NCBI GenBank assembly: GCA_049520215.1
Contig: JBEKPZ010000001.1
Location: 12,206-76,205 of the forward strand
DNA: 64,000 nucleotides
Source of the DNA: Bog-159 sp049520215
Lineage (GTDB): Bacteria > Acidobacteriota > Terriglobia > Bryobacterales > Bryobacteraceae
Reading direction: 5' to 3'
Each line of letters opens with the position of its first letter. Within the stretch, counting starts at the first letter, position 1. A program made the translations under genes and the position numbers. Below, in pieces: positions 10,401 through 18,072 of this stretch. A model generated the notes under the pieces. It ran no database searches and had not been told where the DNA came from. It worked only from the letters and a program-made list of their open reading frames with translations.

Positions 10401-10558
10401 TGTTCAACGTGTTCAACCATAAGAATCTGGCGAGCGGCGCCGGGTCGGTAGGGTCGAACGGCTTTGTGGGCGACACTATCGGCGATTTCAACGGTGCGCC
10501 GGGGCTGGGACCGGGCGAGCCGTTCAATATGCAGCTTGTGGGGAAGATCATATTCTAA
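7403..10558 (+). CDS. TonB-dependent receptor with N-terminal carboxypeptidase-regulatory domain (Oar-like)
   Basis: A 1051-residue outer-membrane protein. Residues 1-20 form a signal peptide. Residues about 22-110 form a transthyretin-like CarboxypepD_reg domain (GAVTDQTGAALAGAVVKATD ... GAYQVAVTASGF). Residues about 115-240 form a plug domain containing IPMNGRDFSQLIAVAPG. The rest is a long beta-barrel ending in the aromatic strand MQLVGKIIF. This is the OmpA-related/Oar class strongly expanded in Acidobacteriota and thought to take up glycans or peptides. No SusD partner is visible. It is preceded by a 184-base gap after hutH that probably holds its promoter, and followed by a strong hairpin at 10588. 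Confidence 0.9.
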   Translation: MKHLLACIVVLLWVVIPGHSQTFRGSINGAVTDQTGAALAGAVVKATDTGTGIVLTTVTTAEGQFSFQDLPPGAYQVAVTASGFTPVTVDKIPVTAGAIYTLPVTLRVGQQATAVEVSAAAITVDTTTVTQSDTIPDAALQDIPMNGRDFSQLIAVAPGYGGYAVGGFGSLNGTRANQMNWQIDGTDNNDFWHNIPAVNQGGVSGIAGVVMPMDAIDEFSAQTQSNAESGRNAGGTVNLTIKSGTNELHGSAYYYNRNEFYAAHSPFFVPTPDFPRAPPLRNYNYGLSVGAPIIKDKTFFFGAFEKQDYIFGLTGLSTEPSTAFVQQAEAQLATAGTPTNPLSLKLLATLWPSSILNLPATSNNYFATVPGTGYSYNGVVKVDHNFNAKNHLSLHWFAGEGSQTQPPGASLALATASSNLGYYFEVAPIHVQNYSAVLNSVLTERAANQLLFGVSYFNQVFHDSNNSFDSQALGLFTSPDATIHGNPIPGAPNIQIAGFDQVGITPPEGRNDATGHLTDIFSYVKGKHQFRFGAEVRQGRVDEFYHRRSLGSFSFNSLEDFLAGNVASADIAVGDPERFVRVNGIDFFAQDNWQVTRNLNVNLGLRWDYMGPLHSPNQDLAVFIPGQGLKIQGNGINSIFPSDKNNFGPRLGFAYQPTSKNDFVVRGGIGVFYDQINMNPFLDYRGNGADGLQDNPIGPKPVDNYAINTPFTWQSNQYIFPGITACPTLSGCGSNLYNVYSVNQDFRTPYFFNYSLNVEKAFGNAVVWQVGYVGSLGRKTSVMLNINQNGAFDAEYPNIGSVYQLNSIGNSNYNALQSTLKIRSWHGVTGQFAFTWAHALDDVTEYRGVVPLDSYNLAQEYGSSDFDTRLNFTTFLTYDIPGSAHGPKWLSHGWQLSSLFSFHSGQPFNFDAGTQRPGLDILGNPFSGVSHTFIPGVGEQWVNPAMFCVPGAAGCAGPTDPNGDLSRNLFRGPGFADVDLSVIKNISFGERFKLQLRAEMFNVFNHKNLASGAGSVGSNGFVGDTIGDFNGAPGLGPGEPFNMQLVGKIIF

Positions 10559-10587
10559 GAAGAAGGCAGAAGACAGAAGGCAGAAGA

Positions 10588-10633
10588 CAGAAGACAGAAG
10601 TCAGAATGGCTGGCTTGCGACTTCTGTCTTCTG
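10588..10633. terminator. Purine/pyrimidine-tract hairpin between convergent genes
   Basis: A run of CAGAAGA-type repeats (from about 10561) forms a perfect 15-base stem (10588-10602 with 10619-10633) around a 16-base loop. It lies 30 bases after the TonB receptor stop and 3 bases before the stop of the convergent oxidoreductase, so it could terminate both. The left arm carries an extra 7-base repeat, suggesting slippage. There is no long T tract. Confidence 0.55.
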
Positions 10634-10635
10634 CC

Positions 10636-12219
10636 TTATTTGTCTCTTAGTATCTCGCGCGCCGCGTTATAGCCTGGCGCTCCCATGACTCCTCCTCCGG
10701 GGTGGGCTCCGGAGCCGCATAGGTATAACCCTTTCACGGGCGTTCGGTAGCTCGCGTAGCCGGCTACGGGGCGCATGACGAACATCTGATCCAGGGCCAT
10801 TTCGCCGTGGAAGATGTTGCCTCCGGTGATGCCGAAGCGGCGCTCCAGGTCGAGCGGCGTCAGCACCTGCTTGTCGATTACGATCGCGCGGATGTTGGGC
10901 ACATATTCCTCGATTACATCGAGCACTCGGTTGTAGAAGGGCTCGCGCGCTTCGTCCCAGGTGGTGCCGCGCAGCGTGTAGGGCGCGTACTGCAGGAAGA
11001 TTCCCATGATGTGCTTGCCGGGGGGCGCGAGCGACGGATCGTACATGGTTGGGATGGTCAGCTCCAACATGGGACGTTCGGAGGGGCGACCATACTTGGC
11101 ATCGTCCCAAGCGCGCTCGATGTAATCGATGGACGGGCAGATGTGCATGGTCGCGCGATGCTGCGGGCCGGGCGCTCCAGGCATGGCGCTGAATTCCGGG
11201 AGGCCAGACAGGGCCATGTTGATTTTGCAGGATGTGCCTTCCGTGCGAAAGCGGCGGATGGAGGTGACGAAATCCGGCGGGAGGTCGCGCTCGTCGAGCA
11301 GCCGCAGGAACGTCACGCGCGGATCGAGGTTGGAGGCCACTACCGCGCCTTCGATCTCTTCGCCGCCTTCCAGCACCACGCCGCGGGCGCGGCCATCGCG
11401 GACCAGGATTTTTTCGACTGGCGCGTTGGTGCGGATCACCGCGCCGTGGCTGCGGGCGGCAGCCGCGATGGCCTCGGAGACCGCGCCCATGCCGCCGCGC
11501 ACGAAGCCCCACAATCCGCGGTGCCCGGCGACGCTGCCCATCACGTGATGCATCAGGATGTAAGCGGTGCCCTGGGAGCGTGGGCCGCCATTGGCGCCGA
11601 TGACGCCGTCGGTGGCCAGAGTGACTTTCAGTTCCGGGGATTCGAACCATTCGTCGAGTAATTCGGCGGCGCTTTGGGTGAAGATTTTGACCAGCGCCAC
11701 CATGTCGGCCGGGGCCAGTTTGCGCAGGCGTCCGGCCAGCTTGAGATACTCGATCAAGTCGCCAATGCCGCGCGGCGGGAACTGCGGCGGAGTGGTCAGC
11801 AGCAGCGATTCGACGACCTGCGACAGGCGCTCAAGCTGGGCCTCGAAGGCGGGATAGACCTCGGCGTCGTGCTTGGAGAATTTGGCGATTTCCTCCAGCG
11901 TCTTGCGGCCATCCTGCCACATGAAGAAGCAGCGGCCGTCGAGGAATGGGGAAAAGAAGGCGGGGTCCTTGGCATCCACCTGGTATCCGAAGCGCGGCAG
12001 GTCGAGATCGCGGATGATGCGCTCCTGGAGAAGGCTGGTCAGGTAGGCGGCGGTGGACACGCGGTATCCCGGCCAGATTTCTTCGGTGACGGCGCAGCCG
12101 CCGAGCAATTCGCGGCGCTCTAAGACGATAGCTTTGCGGCCGGCGCGGCCTAGGTATGCGGCGGTGACTAGGCCGTTGTGGCCTCCTCCGATGATGATTG
12201 CGTCGTATGGTTTTGGCAT
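10636..12219 (-). CDS. Phytoene desaturase-like FAD-dependent oxidoreductase (COG1233)
   Basis: A 527-residue flavoprotein. The N-terminal dinucleotide-binding fold is YDAIIIGGGHNGLVTAAYLGRAG, followed by the LLGGCAVTEE motif. The C-terminal FAD-contact segment reads GLYLCGSGAHPGGGVMGAPGYNAA, which marks the phytoene dehydrogenase/PYROXD2 group. Members desaturate or isomerise polyisoprenoids, but many single copies like this have no known substrate. No crtB or crtE is nearby, so a carotenoid role is only a possibility. Start 12219 is the methionine directly before the FAD fold; the upstream frame is repeat sequence. Confidence 0.83.
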   Translation of the reverse strand: MPKPYDAIIIGGGHNGLVTAAYLGRAGRKAIVLERRELLGGCAVTEEIWPGYRVSTAAYLTSLLQERIIRDLDLPRFGYQVDAKDPAFFSPFLDGRCFFMWQDGRKTLEEIAKFSKHDAEVYPAFEAQLERLSQVVESLLLTTPPQFPPRGIGDLIEYLKLAGRLRKLAPADMVALVKIFTQSAAELLDEWFESPELKVTLATDGVIGANGGPRSQGTAYILMHHVMGSVAGHRGLWGFVRGGMGAVSEAIAAAARSHGAVIRTNAPVEKILVRDGRARGVVLEGGEEIEGAVVASNLDPRVTFLRLLDERDLPPDFVTSIRRFRTEGTSCKINMALSGLPEFSAMPGAPGPQHRATMHICPSIDYIERAWDDAKYGRPSERPMLELTIPTMYDPSLAPPGKHIMGIFLQYAPYTLRGTTWDEAREPFYNRVLDVIEEYVPNIRAIVIDKQVLTPLDLERRFGITGGNIFHGEMALDQMFVMRPVAGYASYRTPVKGLYLCGSGAHPGGGVMGAPGYNAAREILRDK

Positions 12220-12239
12220 ATTGATTAACAGCCAGGAGC

Positions 12240-12277
12240 GGGGCTTAAGCCCCGCGCGGGCTAAAGCCCGCCCTCCA
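12240..12277. repeat. Family-A double hairpin repeat
   Basis: Same 38-base layout as 5664-5701, with GGGGCT-TA-AGCCCC and CGGGCT-AA-AGCCCG stems. It fills the gap between the stop of glgB and the start of the downstream oxidoreductase on the same strand. Confidence 0.85.
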
Positions 12278-12278
12278 A

Positions 12279-14453
12279 TTACCGTTTGCGAAAGGCTACT
12301 ACTGCCAGGGGGGGCAGGGTAACGCTGATGCTCTGCTCGCGATTGTGCTGCGGCACGGGCTTTGAGGCGACCCATCCGGCGTTGCCCAGGTTACTGCCAC
12401 CGAACAGGTGCGAGTCGGTATTCAGCACTTCTTCATAGACGCCTTCGTCGGGCACCCCAAATAAGTAGCGCTCGTGGACCACAGGCGTGAAGTTACAGCA
12501 GAACAGCAGGAAATCCTGGGGATTTTCCGCGCGCCGCAGGAAGGCAATCACGGAGTGTTCGACATCGTGGAAGTCGACCCACTCGAAGCCCGTGTGGTGA
12601 AAGTCCACCTGGTACAGCGCCGGATTGGCGCGGTAGAAGCGATTCAGCTCCTCCACCAGGAATTGCAGCTTGCGGTGGTAATCGAACGCCAGTAGATCCC
12701 AACGGCGGCCTTCGTTATAGTTCCACTCCTCACGCTGGCCGATCTCCTGTCCCATGAAGAGCAGCTTCTTGCCGGGATGCGCGTACATATATGCCAGAAA
12801 GGCGCGCGCATTGGCGAATTTCTGCCACTCGTCGCCGGGCATTTTGTTGATCAGCGAGCCCTTGCCGTGGACCACCTCATCGTGCGAAATCGGCAGCACA
12901 AAATTCTCGGTGAAGGCGTACAGCATGCTGAAGGTGATGTTGTTGTGATGATACTTCCGATGCACCGGGTCCTGGCTGAAGTAGTTGAGCATGTCGTGCA
13001 TCCAGCCCATATTCCACTTCATAGTGAAGCCCAGGCCGTTGAGATAGACCGGCTTCGACACGCCCGGAAACGCGGTGGATTCCTCGGCGATGGTGATGGC
13101 GCCGGGCACGCTATGAGCCAATTCGTTGAAGCGGCGAATGAAATCGATGGCTTCCAGATTTTCGTTCCCGCCGTACTGGTTGGGCACCCATTCGCCGGCC
13201 TTGCGCGAATAGTCGAGGTAGAGCATGGAGGCGACCGCATCCACACGCAGGCCATCGATGTGATACTTCTTCAGCCAGAACATGGCGTTGGAAATCAGGA
13301 AGGAGCGCACCTCGTTACGGCCGTAGTTGAAAACCAGCGTGCCCCAATCGCGCTGCTCGCCCTTGCGCGGGTCGGCGTGCTCGTAAAGCGCGGTGCCGTC
13401 GAAGTACACCAGGCCGTGCGCGTCGCGCGGGAAGTGCGCGGGCACCCAATCGACGATGACGCCGATGCCTGCGCGATGGCAGCAGTCCACGAAGTACATG
13501 AAGTCCTCGGGCGTGCCGAAGCGGGAGGTTGGCGCGAAGTAGCCGACGATCTGATAGCCCCAGGAGCCGGAAAACGGATACTCCATGATGGGCAACAGCT
13601 CGATGTGCGTGTAGCCCATCCGCTTCATATACTCGACCAAGTTGACGGCCAGCTCGCGATAGGTGAGGAACTGCCCCTGCGGACCGCGCATCCAGGATTC
13701 GATATGCAGCTCGTAGATGGAGACGGGCGCTTTGAGCAGGTCGGTGCGGCTGCGCTCCTCCATCCAGGCGGCGTCCTGCCACTCGTATTTCTCGATATTC
13801 CAGACGACGGAGGCGGACTTGGGCGGTAGCTCGCTCGCGAAGGCGTAGGGGTCGGCTTTGAGTTGCTGGTAGGCGGCGAAGCGGGAGCGCACGTTGTATT
13901 TGTAAGTGGCGCCATCGCCGAGCTCGGGGATGAAGATCTCCCAGACCCCGCCATTGCGGCGGCGCATGGGATGGCGGCGAGTGTCCCACTGGTTGAACTC
14001 GCCGGCCAGCGAGACACTTTCGGCGTTGGGGGCCCAGACGGCGAAGCGCACGCCTTTCACGCCATCGGCCTCGGCAGAGTGCGCGCCGAGCATGCGATAG
14101 GCTTCGTAATGCGTGCCTTCGGTGTGCAGGTACAGCTCGTAATCGGTGATGAGCGGCCCAAAGCGGTAAGGGTCTTCGAATTCGATGGTAGGGCCGTCCC
14201 ACAGTTTGGCCTGGACGAGATACTTGCCGGGCGTGCCGGGGAGGGTGGTACAGAAGAAGCCGCCGTCGTGGGTCTTCTCCATGGGGTGGACCTGGTCGCC
14301 GATGCGCAGCGTGGCGGATTCGGCTTGCGGCAGGAAAGCGCGGACTTCCCAACGGGATTGCCCACCGCGTTTGCGGACGGCGTGGGGGCCGAGGATGCGG
14401 AAGGGATCGCCGTGGTATCCGCCCACTACGGCTTCGATTTCTTCTGGAGTCAT
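12279..14453 (-). CDS. glgB: 1,4-alpha-glucan (glycogen) branching enzyme
   Basis: A 724-residue GH13 enzyme forming alpha-1,6 branches in glycogen. Order: N-terminal carbohydrate-binding N1 region (about 1-110), E-set/CBM48 (GVKGVRFAVWAPNAESVSLAGEFN, about 132-155), TIM barrel with nucleophile Asp405 (DGLRVDAVASM), acid/base Glu458 (ITIAEEST) and the third acidic residue in PISHDEVVHG, then a C-terminal beta domain. Catalytic numbering agrees with E. coli GlgB within one residue. Start 14453 gives MTPEEIEAVVGGYHGDPF, matching family N-termini, with AGG just upstream; the longer frame to 14864 is not family-like. Confidence 0.95.
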   Translation of the reverse strand: MTPEEIEAVVGGYHGDPFRILGPHAVRKRGGQSRWEVRAFLPQAESATLRIGDQVHPMEKTHDGGFFCTTLPGTPGKYLVQAKLWDGPTIEFEDPYRFGPLITDYELYLHTEGTHYEAYRMLGAHSAEADGVKGVRFAVWAPNAESVSLAGEFNQWDTRRHPMRRRNGGVWEIFIPELGDGATYKYNVRSRFAAYQQLKADPYAFASELPPKSASVVWNIEKYEWQDAAWMEERSRTDLLKAPVSIYELHIESWMRGPQGQFLTYRELAVNLVEYMKRMGYTHIELLPIMEYPFSGSWGYQIVGYFAPTSRFGTPEDFMYFVDCCHRAGIGVIVDWVPAHFPRDAHGLVYFDGTALYEHADPRKGEQRDWGTLVFNYGRNEVRSFLISNAMFWLKKYHIDGLRVDAVASMLYLDYSRKAGEWVPNQYGGNENLEAIDFIRRFNELAHSVPGAITIAEESTAFPGVSKPVYLNGLGFTMKWNMGWMHDMLNYFSQDPVHRKYHHNNITFSMLYAFTENFVLPISHDEVVHGKGSLINKMPGDEWQKFANARAFLAYMYAHPGKKLLFMGQEIGQREEWNYNEGRRWDLLAFDYHRKLQFLVEELNRFYRANPALYQVDFHHTGFEWVDFHDVEHSVIAFLRRAENPQDFLLFCCNFTPVVHERYLFGVPDEGVYEEVLNTDSHLFGGSNLGNAGWVASKPVPQHNREQSISVTLPPLAVVAFRKR

Positions 14454-14821
14454 GCGAGCCTGTTCGTCATGGAATGTTGGGCCAGAGGGTACGGGCCTTG
14501 TATTACTGTAGCGCGGCGCGGGGTCGGGAGACAGGGGGCGGAGGCCGGCGGCCGGGTTATGCAAGGTTGGGCTTTTTTGTGCGTGCGGGGCGCGAAACTC
14601 TTTTTTGGACGAACGAAACCAATTTTCGATAACACCTGTGGAATCATTGGGTTTGAGGCCATTTTCAGAGGGGTTGGCGGCGGGTGGTGGCAGGCGGCCG
14701 CCGGGTGGCGGGGCTCGGCGTTGTCCGAGTCGCGCTTGGCTCGGGTTGGTTGGGGTCTGTACATAAGTTTCGTGTTGGACCGAGGCGGACGCCGTTCGGC
14801 GAAGGGGATCTTCCTGCGTTG
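14454..14821. other. Non-coding region upstream of glgB
   Basis: About 370 bases between glgB and the group II intron. Minus-strand frames exist but are proline-rich, low-complexity and unlike any family. Two AT-rich tracts (around 14571-14580 and 14599-14640) stand out in an otherwise G+C-rich stretch and may hold the glgB promoter. I see no gene here. Confidence 0.5.
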
Positions 14822-15512
14822 GTAGGCTATGGCGCGGTAGCGACTGTAGTCGGCCCGTTTCCATAGCCCCCTTTCAAACCGTGCGTGCCGTTTTCCGGCA
14901 CACGGCTTACCGATGATCTTCTGGGTGTGGCTTGCGCCGGGTAGCGCACAATGCTGCGCAACTTAAACAAACCCATCCCACATAGCTGGGCGCTGGAGAG
15001 GAACTGCTTACCTCCTGACAAGCACGATCAAAGTAAGGCTCCTCCCCTCCAGCGCGTTATCTTGCACGCCTTCGTTGGTACTATGAGCCTCTCGGACTCC
15101 CTCCCGGCTCCGCGCACTTTCGGCCATCCGGCCTTATGTGCCCGGTCTTTGCCTGACGAGCTGCCGGGGAGGGTCTCTCCTGTTCCGCGTTGCTCTTTCC
15201 CGACGTGCCGCCGGGCCCAGAGGGCACCCCGACCCCGAGGAGGTCCAGCATCCGATCCGGTCCTGGGTGCTGTCTGTTGCCTTCGCTGTGACGGGAAAAC
15301 CTCGGCCCTCCCAAACACCTTTCGGCTGATTCTGTGACGAGGCTTTTGCGTTCACTGATTTGTTGCGGCTCACCGGTTTGCTCCCCTCACTTTCATAGGG
15401 CTTTTGACACGGTTGGATTTCTCCCCCCGGGTGGAGTCTGCTTACGGGCGCTCCGGCGCTTACCCGGTCAGGACTTGCACCTGCTAGAACAACGCGTGCT
15501 TTCAGGACGCAC
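14822..15512 (-). mobile_element. ORF-less group II intron (about 690 bases)
   Basis: On the minus strand the element starts with GTGCG at 15512, the group II 5' consensus. Near the other end is a domain V-like hairpin (14908-14876): AGC triad, CCGTGTGCCG stem, GAAA-type loop and ACGCACGGTT return arm. It is followed by a domain VI-like stem (GGCTATGG at 14868-14861 pairing with CCATAGCC at 14832-14825) and an AC 3' end at 14822. Domain IV carries no reverse transcriptase frame, so splicing or movement would need a maturase in trans. Boundaries are inferred from consensus ends and not proven. Confidence 0.7.
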
Positions 15513-15670
15513 CCCGATGTGAGGATAGCACGGCGGCGTAGCGGATTCGGCTTACCGACCAGCCTTGGGCGTTTGTTTTCTTGGGGGTAGGGTGGCGCTG
15601 GGATGTGTTATCGCTCAGGCAGTCACGGGGCGACCGCGCCACAATTTGAGCTATTGGCTCACCAGGTTGC

Positions 15671-16382
15671 TCATGAACCGGCGATCTTTGGGCCCCCGCA
15701 TGGTACACGATGCAGGATTGGTTGGGATGCTCGCCGCAGTCCGAGATCAGCGCGTAGGTCACGCGGCGCGGGACCGACCATGCTGCCTGGCTTTCCCCGT
15801 ACCTCGTAGGACACATAGGCGGCTGGGCCGTCCCGGAATGGCAGCGGGCCGCCGCCCTCGATCCGGTACGCCGCCGCCTCGCCGGACAACTGCTCGATCG
15901 CCGGCAGAACCACACGGTACGGCACCTTATCGTTAAACCAGGCGGCGACGATTTCCGGCGATCCGTAGCGCACCTCCATGGGGAGCCTTCCCTTGACGTG
16001 CCGCTTGTGCGTCTTCAGCGCGCCGCAAATTCCGGCATAGCCACGCTCAGCCGCTCGATCCACACGCCGCCGAAGATACGCGCCACCAGCAAAAGGCCGC
16101 GGCGGCTTGCGGCGTCAGGAGTCGGAACGCTGGCCGCGCGGCCATGGCCCGTTGGATGAATTCTCGAATTCTGTGGCCCAAGCCAGACGCAGTGGCTTCG
16201 GCCGGCTTGTGCCGCACGATGCCTTCGACGCGGCGACGCAGCTCCGGGGAGGGCGTATATAAAGGTCCAGCGGAGCGCACGCCGCTCAGAAAGCGGCGCT
16301 GATTTTCAACGGCCGCCTGGCAGCCCGCGCAGGCGCGCAGATGTTCCACGAACTCGCCCAGTTCCTCTTCGCACGGCTTCAT
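15671..16382 (-). pseudogene. Decayed zinc-finger anti-sigma factor
   Basis: The intact start MKPCEEELGEFVEHLRACAGCQAAVENQ holds the H-x3-C-x2-C zinc-binding anti-sigma (zf-HC2) motif. After ...FRLLTPQAAAAF the frame breaks near 16060. The remainder, including EVRYGSPEIVAAWFNDKVPYRVVLPAIEQ, continues in another frame from about 16063 down to 15671. The second part resembles the periplasmic domain of acidobacterial anti-sigma proteins. It follows a broken sigma factor, so the regulatory pair is dead as sequenced. Confidence 0.6.
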
Positions 16383-16399
16383 AGGTTACCTGCCCCGTT

Positions 16400-16746
16400 T
16401 GCCCAGGCGCGACATCACCGTCCAGGGCGTGCAGATCGTCGCTGGATTTCGCATGCGTAACAGCGTTCTGTTCCTGCTCGCCGTCGATGTCCACGAATTG
16501 CGGGCCGCTGTGTGCGTGCCGCACCTGATTCAACCAGATGTTCCGCATGATGGTGTAGAATCAACTCTTCAAGTTGCTCTCCGGCGTCAGTTGGTCGAAG
16601 GACCGCACGGCGCGCAAATACGTTTCCTGTACCAGATCTTCCGCTTCGGCTTGGTTTTGAGAGAGGCTCATCGCATATCCGTAGCGACCGGTCAGGTGCG
16701 CACGGGCTGCCTGGCCGATAGCGTTGCCCTGTTCAAGCGGGAGCAT
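16400..16746 (-). pseudogene. Decayed ECF sigma-70 factor
   Basis: Region 2 is recognisable: the AEDLVQETYLRAVRSFDQL helix followed by ESNLKS, a stop, then FYTIMRNIWLNQVRHA in the same frame. The stop is TGA where family members have TGG (ESNLKSW.FTIMRN), a single nonsense change near 16557. Region 4 is absent: after SSDDLHALDGDV the sequence runs straight into the anti-sigma start. Both a nonsense mutation and a deletion are therefore present. Confidence 0.65.
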
Positions 16747-16835
16747 TTTCCCATCCCCTCAGGCTTCCCAGTACCCGGCCGGCGCATCATTAGTGACGAT
16801 TGGTACGTACTCTACCACTCTCCGGTGGCCGGCCT

Positions 16836-16862
16836 CCCTGGTCCGCCTCGCGCGGACCAGGG
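16836..16862. terminator. Perfect 11-base hairpin downstream of higA
   Basis: CCCTGGTCCGC pairs with GCGGACCAGGG around a 5-base loop. It lies 18 bases past the higA stop on the minus strand, a sensible place for transcription termination, but there is no T tract. Confidence 0.45.
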
Positions 16863-16879
16863 CATAGGCGCGGAGTGGG

Positions 16880-17176
16880 CTACGCCGCAGGCTGGGGTTG
16901 GTAGCGCGCTACACGAATCGTCTTCTCGCGGCTACGCATGCAGGCGATGTCGTAGGAATTCTGCATTCTCATGAGGGTATCCATATCCACCCCGAATGCC
17001 TTCTCGAAGCGCAGCGCCATTTCGCCAGAGAGATCTGCCTTGGCGTTTAAGAGACTGGAAAGGGTTGGGCGGGATACGCGAAGAACCCTGGCTGCCTCGG
17101 TCACGGAAAGTCCGTAGGCCTCAATAATCTCAGTCCGCAGAAAGCGGCCAGGATGAACGGGGTTTAGCATCCGCAT
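16880..17176 (-). CDS. higA: HigA-family antitoxin (HTH XRE)
   Basis: A 98-residue antitoxin that neutralises HigB and represses its own operon. It opens with MLNPVHPGRFLRTEIIEAYGLSVTEAA, the classic HigA start, followed by the helix-turn-helix VTEAARVLRVSRPTLSSLLNAKADLS and MALRFEKAFG. Start 17176 was chosen because GAGGAG lies seven bases upstream; the longer frame overlaps higB. It lies 10 bases after the higB stop, in the usual toxin-first order of higBA. Its C-terminus (KTIRVARYQPQPAA) is a short basic tail. Confidence 0.9.
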   Translation of the reverse strand: MRMLNPVHPGRFLRTEIIEAYGLSVTEAARVLRVSRPTLSSLLNAKADLSGEMALRFEKAFGVDMDTLMRMQNSYDIACMRSREKTIRVARYQPQPAA

Positions 17177-17186
17177 GGTTTTCTCC

Positions 17187-17471
17187 TCAATGATAGTCTT
17201 CATAATCGATGTCCAATATCTCGTCGTCCTCGATCCGGAAGGTAAGGCGCCAATTGCGAGTGACATGCAGGCTCCAGACTCCCTTCCGATCTCCGGCAAG
17301 CGGGTGCGCTTTCCAGAGGGGAAAGGTGCGCAGTTTTTCCGGATCCTGCGTGTCCTGCAGAAAAGTCAGCATAGCCCGGAGCTTGTCCACGGCATCGGGA
17401 GGCAGACCCTTCGCGCTGTCCTCCAGGTAGAGCCGTTTCAGACCCTTGTGGACGAAGTTTCTAATTTTCAC
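17187..17471 (-). CDS. higB: HigB-family (RelE superfamily) mRNA interferase toxin
   Basis: A 94-residue toxin expected to cleave mRNA on the ribosome. The family signature is clear: IRNFVHKGLKRLYLEDSAKGL at the N-terminus, the central KLRAMLTFLQDTQDPEKLRTFPLWKAHPLAGD, then GVWSLHVTRNWRLTFRIEDDEILDIDYEDYH at the end. The start is GTG at 17471; no ATG is available. A near-consensus promoter ends only 8 bases before the start, so the transcript appears leaderless. Followed by higA. Confidence 0.9.
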   Translation of the reverse strand: MKIRNFVHKGLKRLYLEDSAKGLPPDAVDKLRAMLTFLQDTQDPEKLRTFPLWKAHPLAGDRKGVWSLHVTRNWRLTFRIEDDEILDIDYEDYH

Positions 17472-17479
17472 CGGTTTAT

Positions 17480-17508
17480 ACTGTAGCCCGTTGCCTTACG
17501 CCTGTCAA
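17480..17508 (-). promoter_or_regulatory. Sigma-70-type promoter of higBA
   Basis: Reading the minus strand, TTGACA (17508-17503) is followed by a 17-base spacer and TACAGT (17485-17480). This is a consensus -35 and a five-of-six -10 at ideal spacing. Transcription should start about 6-7 bases later, at or within one or two bases of the higB GTG at 17471. Confidence 0.75.
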
Positions 17509-17535
17509 CCGGGCCCTGGCGCCTTTGGCAGCGGG

Positions 17536-17841
17536 GGAGCTTCAGTAGTGGTTCCGGTTCTGGGGGGCAACGCATGGGAATACCCGGTTACCGTGGAAGG
17601 TTATCGGGGCGATGCCGGCCAGGATAAGGATCCATACGTGAATGCGGTGAGTCCGGGTTACTCGCAACCATGGGCATTCCGAGTGGTGGAGGGGCGCGAT
17701 TTCGACATGCGCGACACGGCGGGTGTGCATCATGAGGGCTCCCAATTGTGGGGATCGCGTTGGTGGCTTGTGCGGCGGCGTGTGTGCCGGCGTTGCGGGC
17801 TACGCGCATCGATCCGACGACGGCACTACGCTACGAGTGAG
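17536..17841 (+). pseudogene. Remnant of an ADOP/MacB-type ABC permease
   Basis: Two fused pieces of one gene. The first reads PVTVEGYRGD...DPYVNAVSPGY, then after a frame slip ATMGIP and VVEGRDFDMRDT, matching the periplasmic part of acidobacterial duplicated permeases (ADOP). The second (about 17760-17841) reads LVACAAACVPALRATRIDPTTALRYE followed by TGA, the standard C-terminus of that family. The middle is deleted. Another 230 bases up to the AAA gene contain nothing recognisable. Confidence 0.65.
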
Positions 17842-18072
17842 CGTGGGGGCAGGACCACCCGTTTGGCACGCCCGCGTAGCGTCGGCGGCATAAGCGCTTT
17901 CCGCCATCGCGACATCCTTGGCTGCAAGTCTCAGAACTTGGAAGCGTTCGCCGGGCGGATCGAGTTGGTCTGCTCGGCTCGTCGGTGCGTATCTCCGCGG
18001 AGAATTCTCAGCAGGCCCATGGGCTGGTGGTTGGTTGCGGTGCGCGATTGTATGATGGTTCAGGAATCTGAA

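Noticed and set aside
7460..10420. A 986-codon open frame on the minus strand opposite the TonB receptor
   Set aside because: It is the antisense of a well-supported receptor gene, has no domain or signal, and its His/Arg/Val-rich composition is what G+C-rich codon bias gives on the opposite strand.
14454..14864. N-terminal extension of glgB by 137 codons
   Set aside because: The extra residues are low-complexity Pro/Arg/Ser and overlap the intron end; the family start and a ribosome site are at 14453.
15028..15372. Small frames within the intron region
   Set aside because: They overlap each other on both strands, are Arg/Gly/Pro rich, and the region is better explained as folded intron RNA.
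17446..18072. Continuous frame joining the antisense of higB with the AAA ATPase
   Set aside because: The first part is antisense of higB and a permease remnant; the ATPase fold begins only after 18073.
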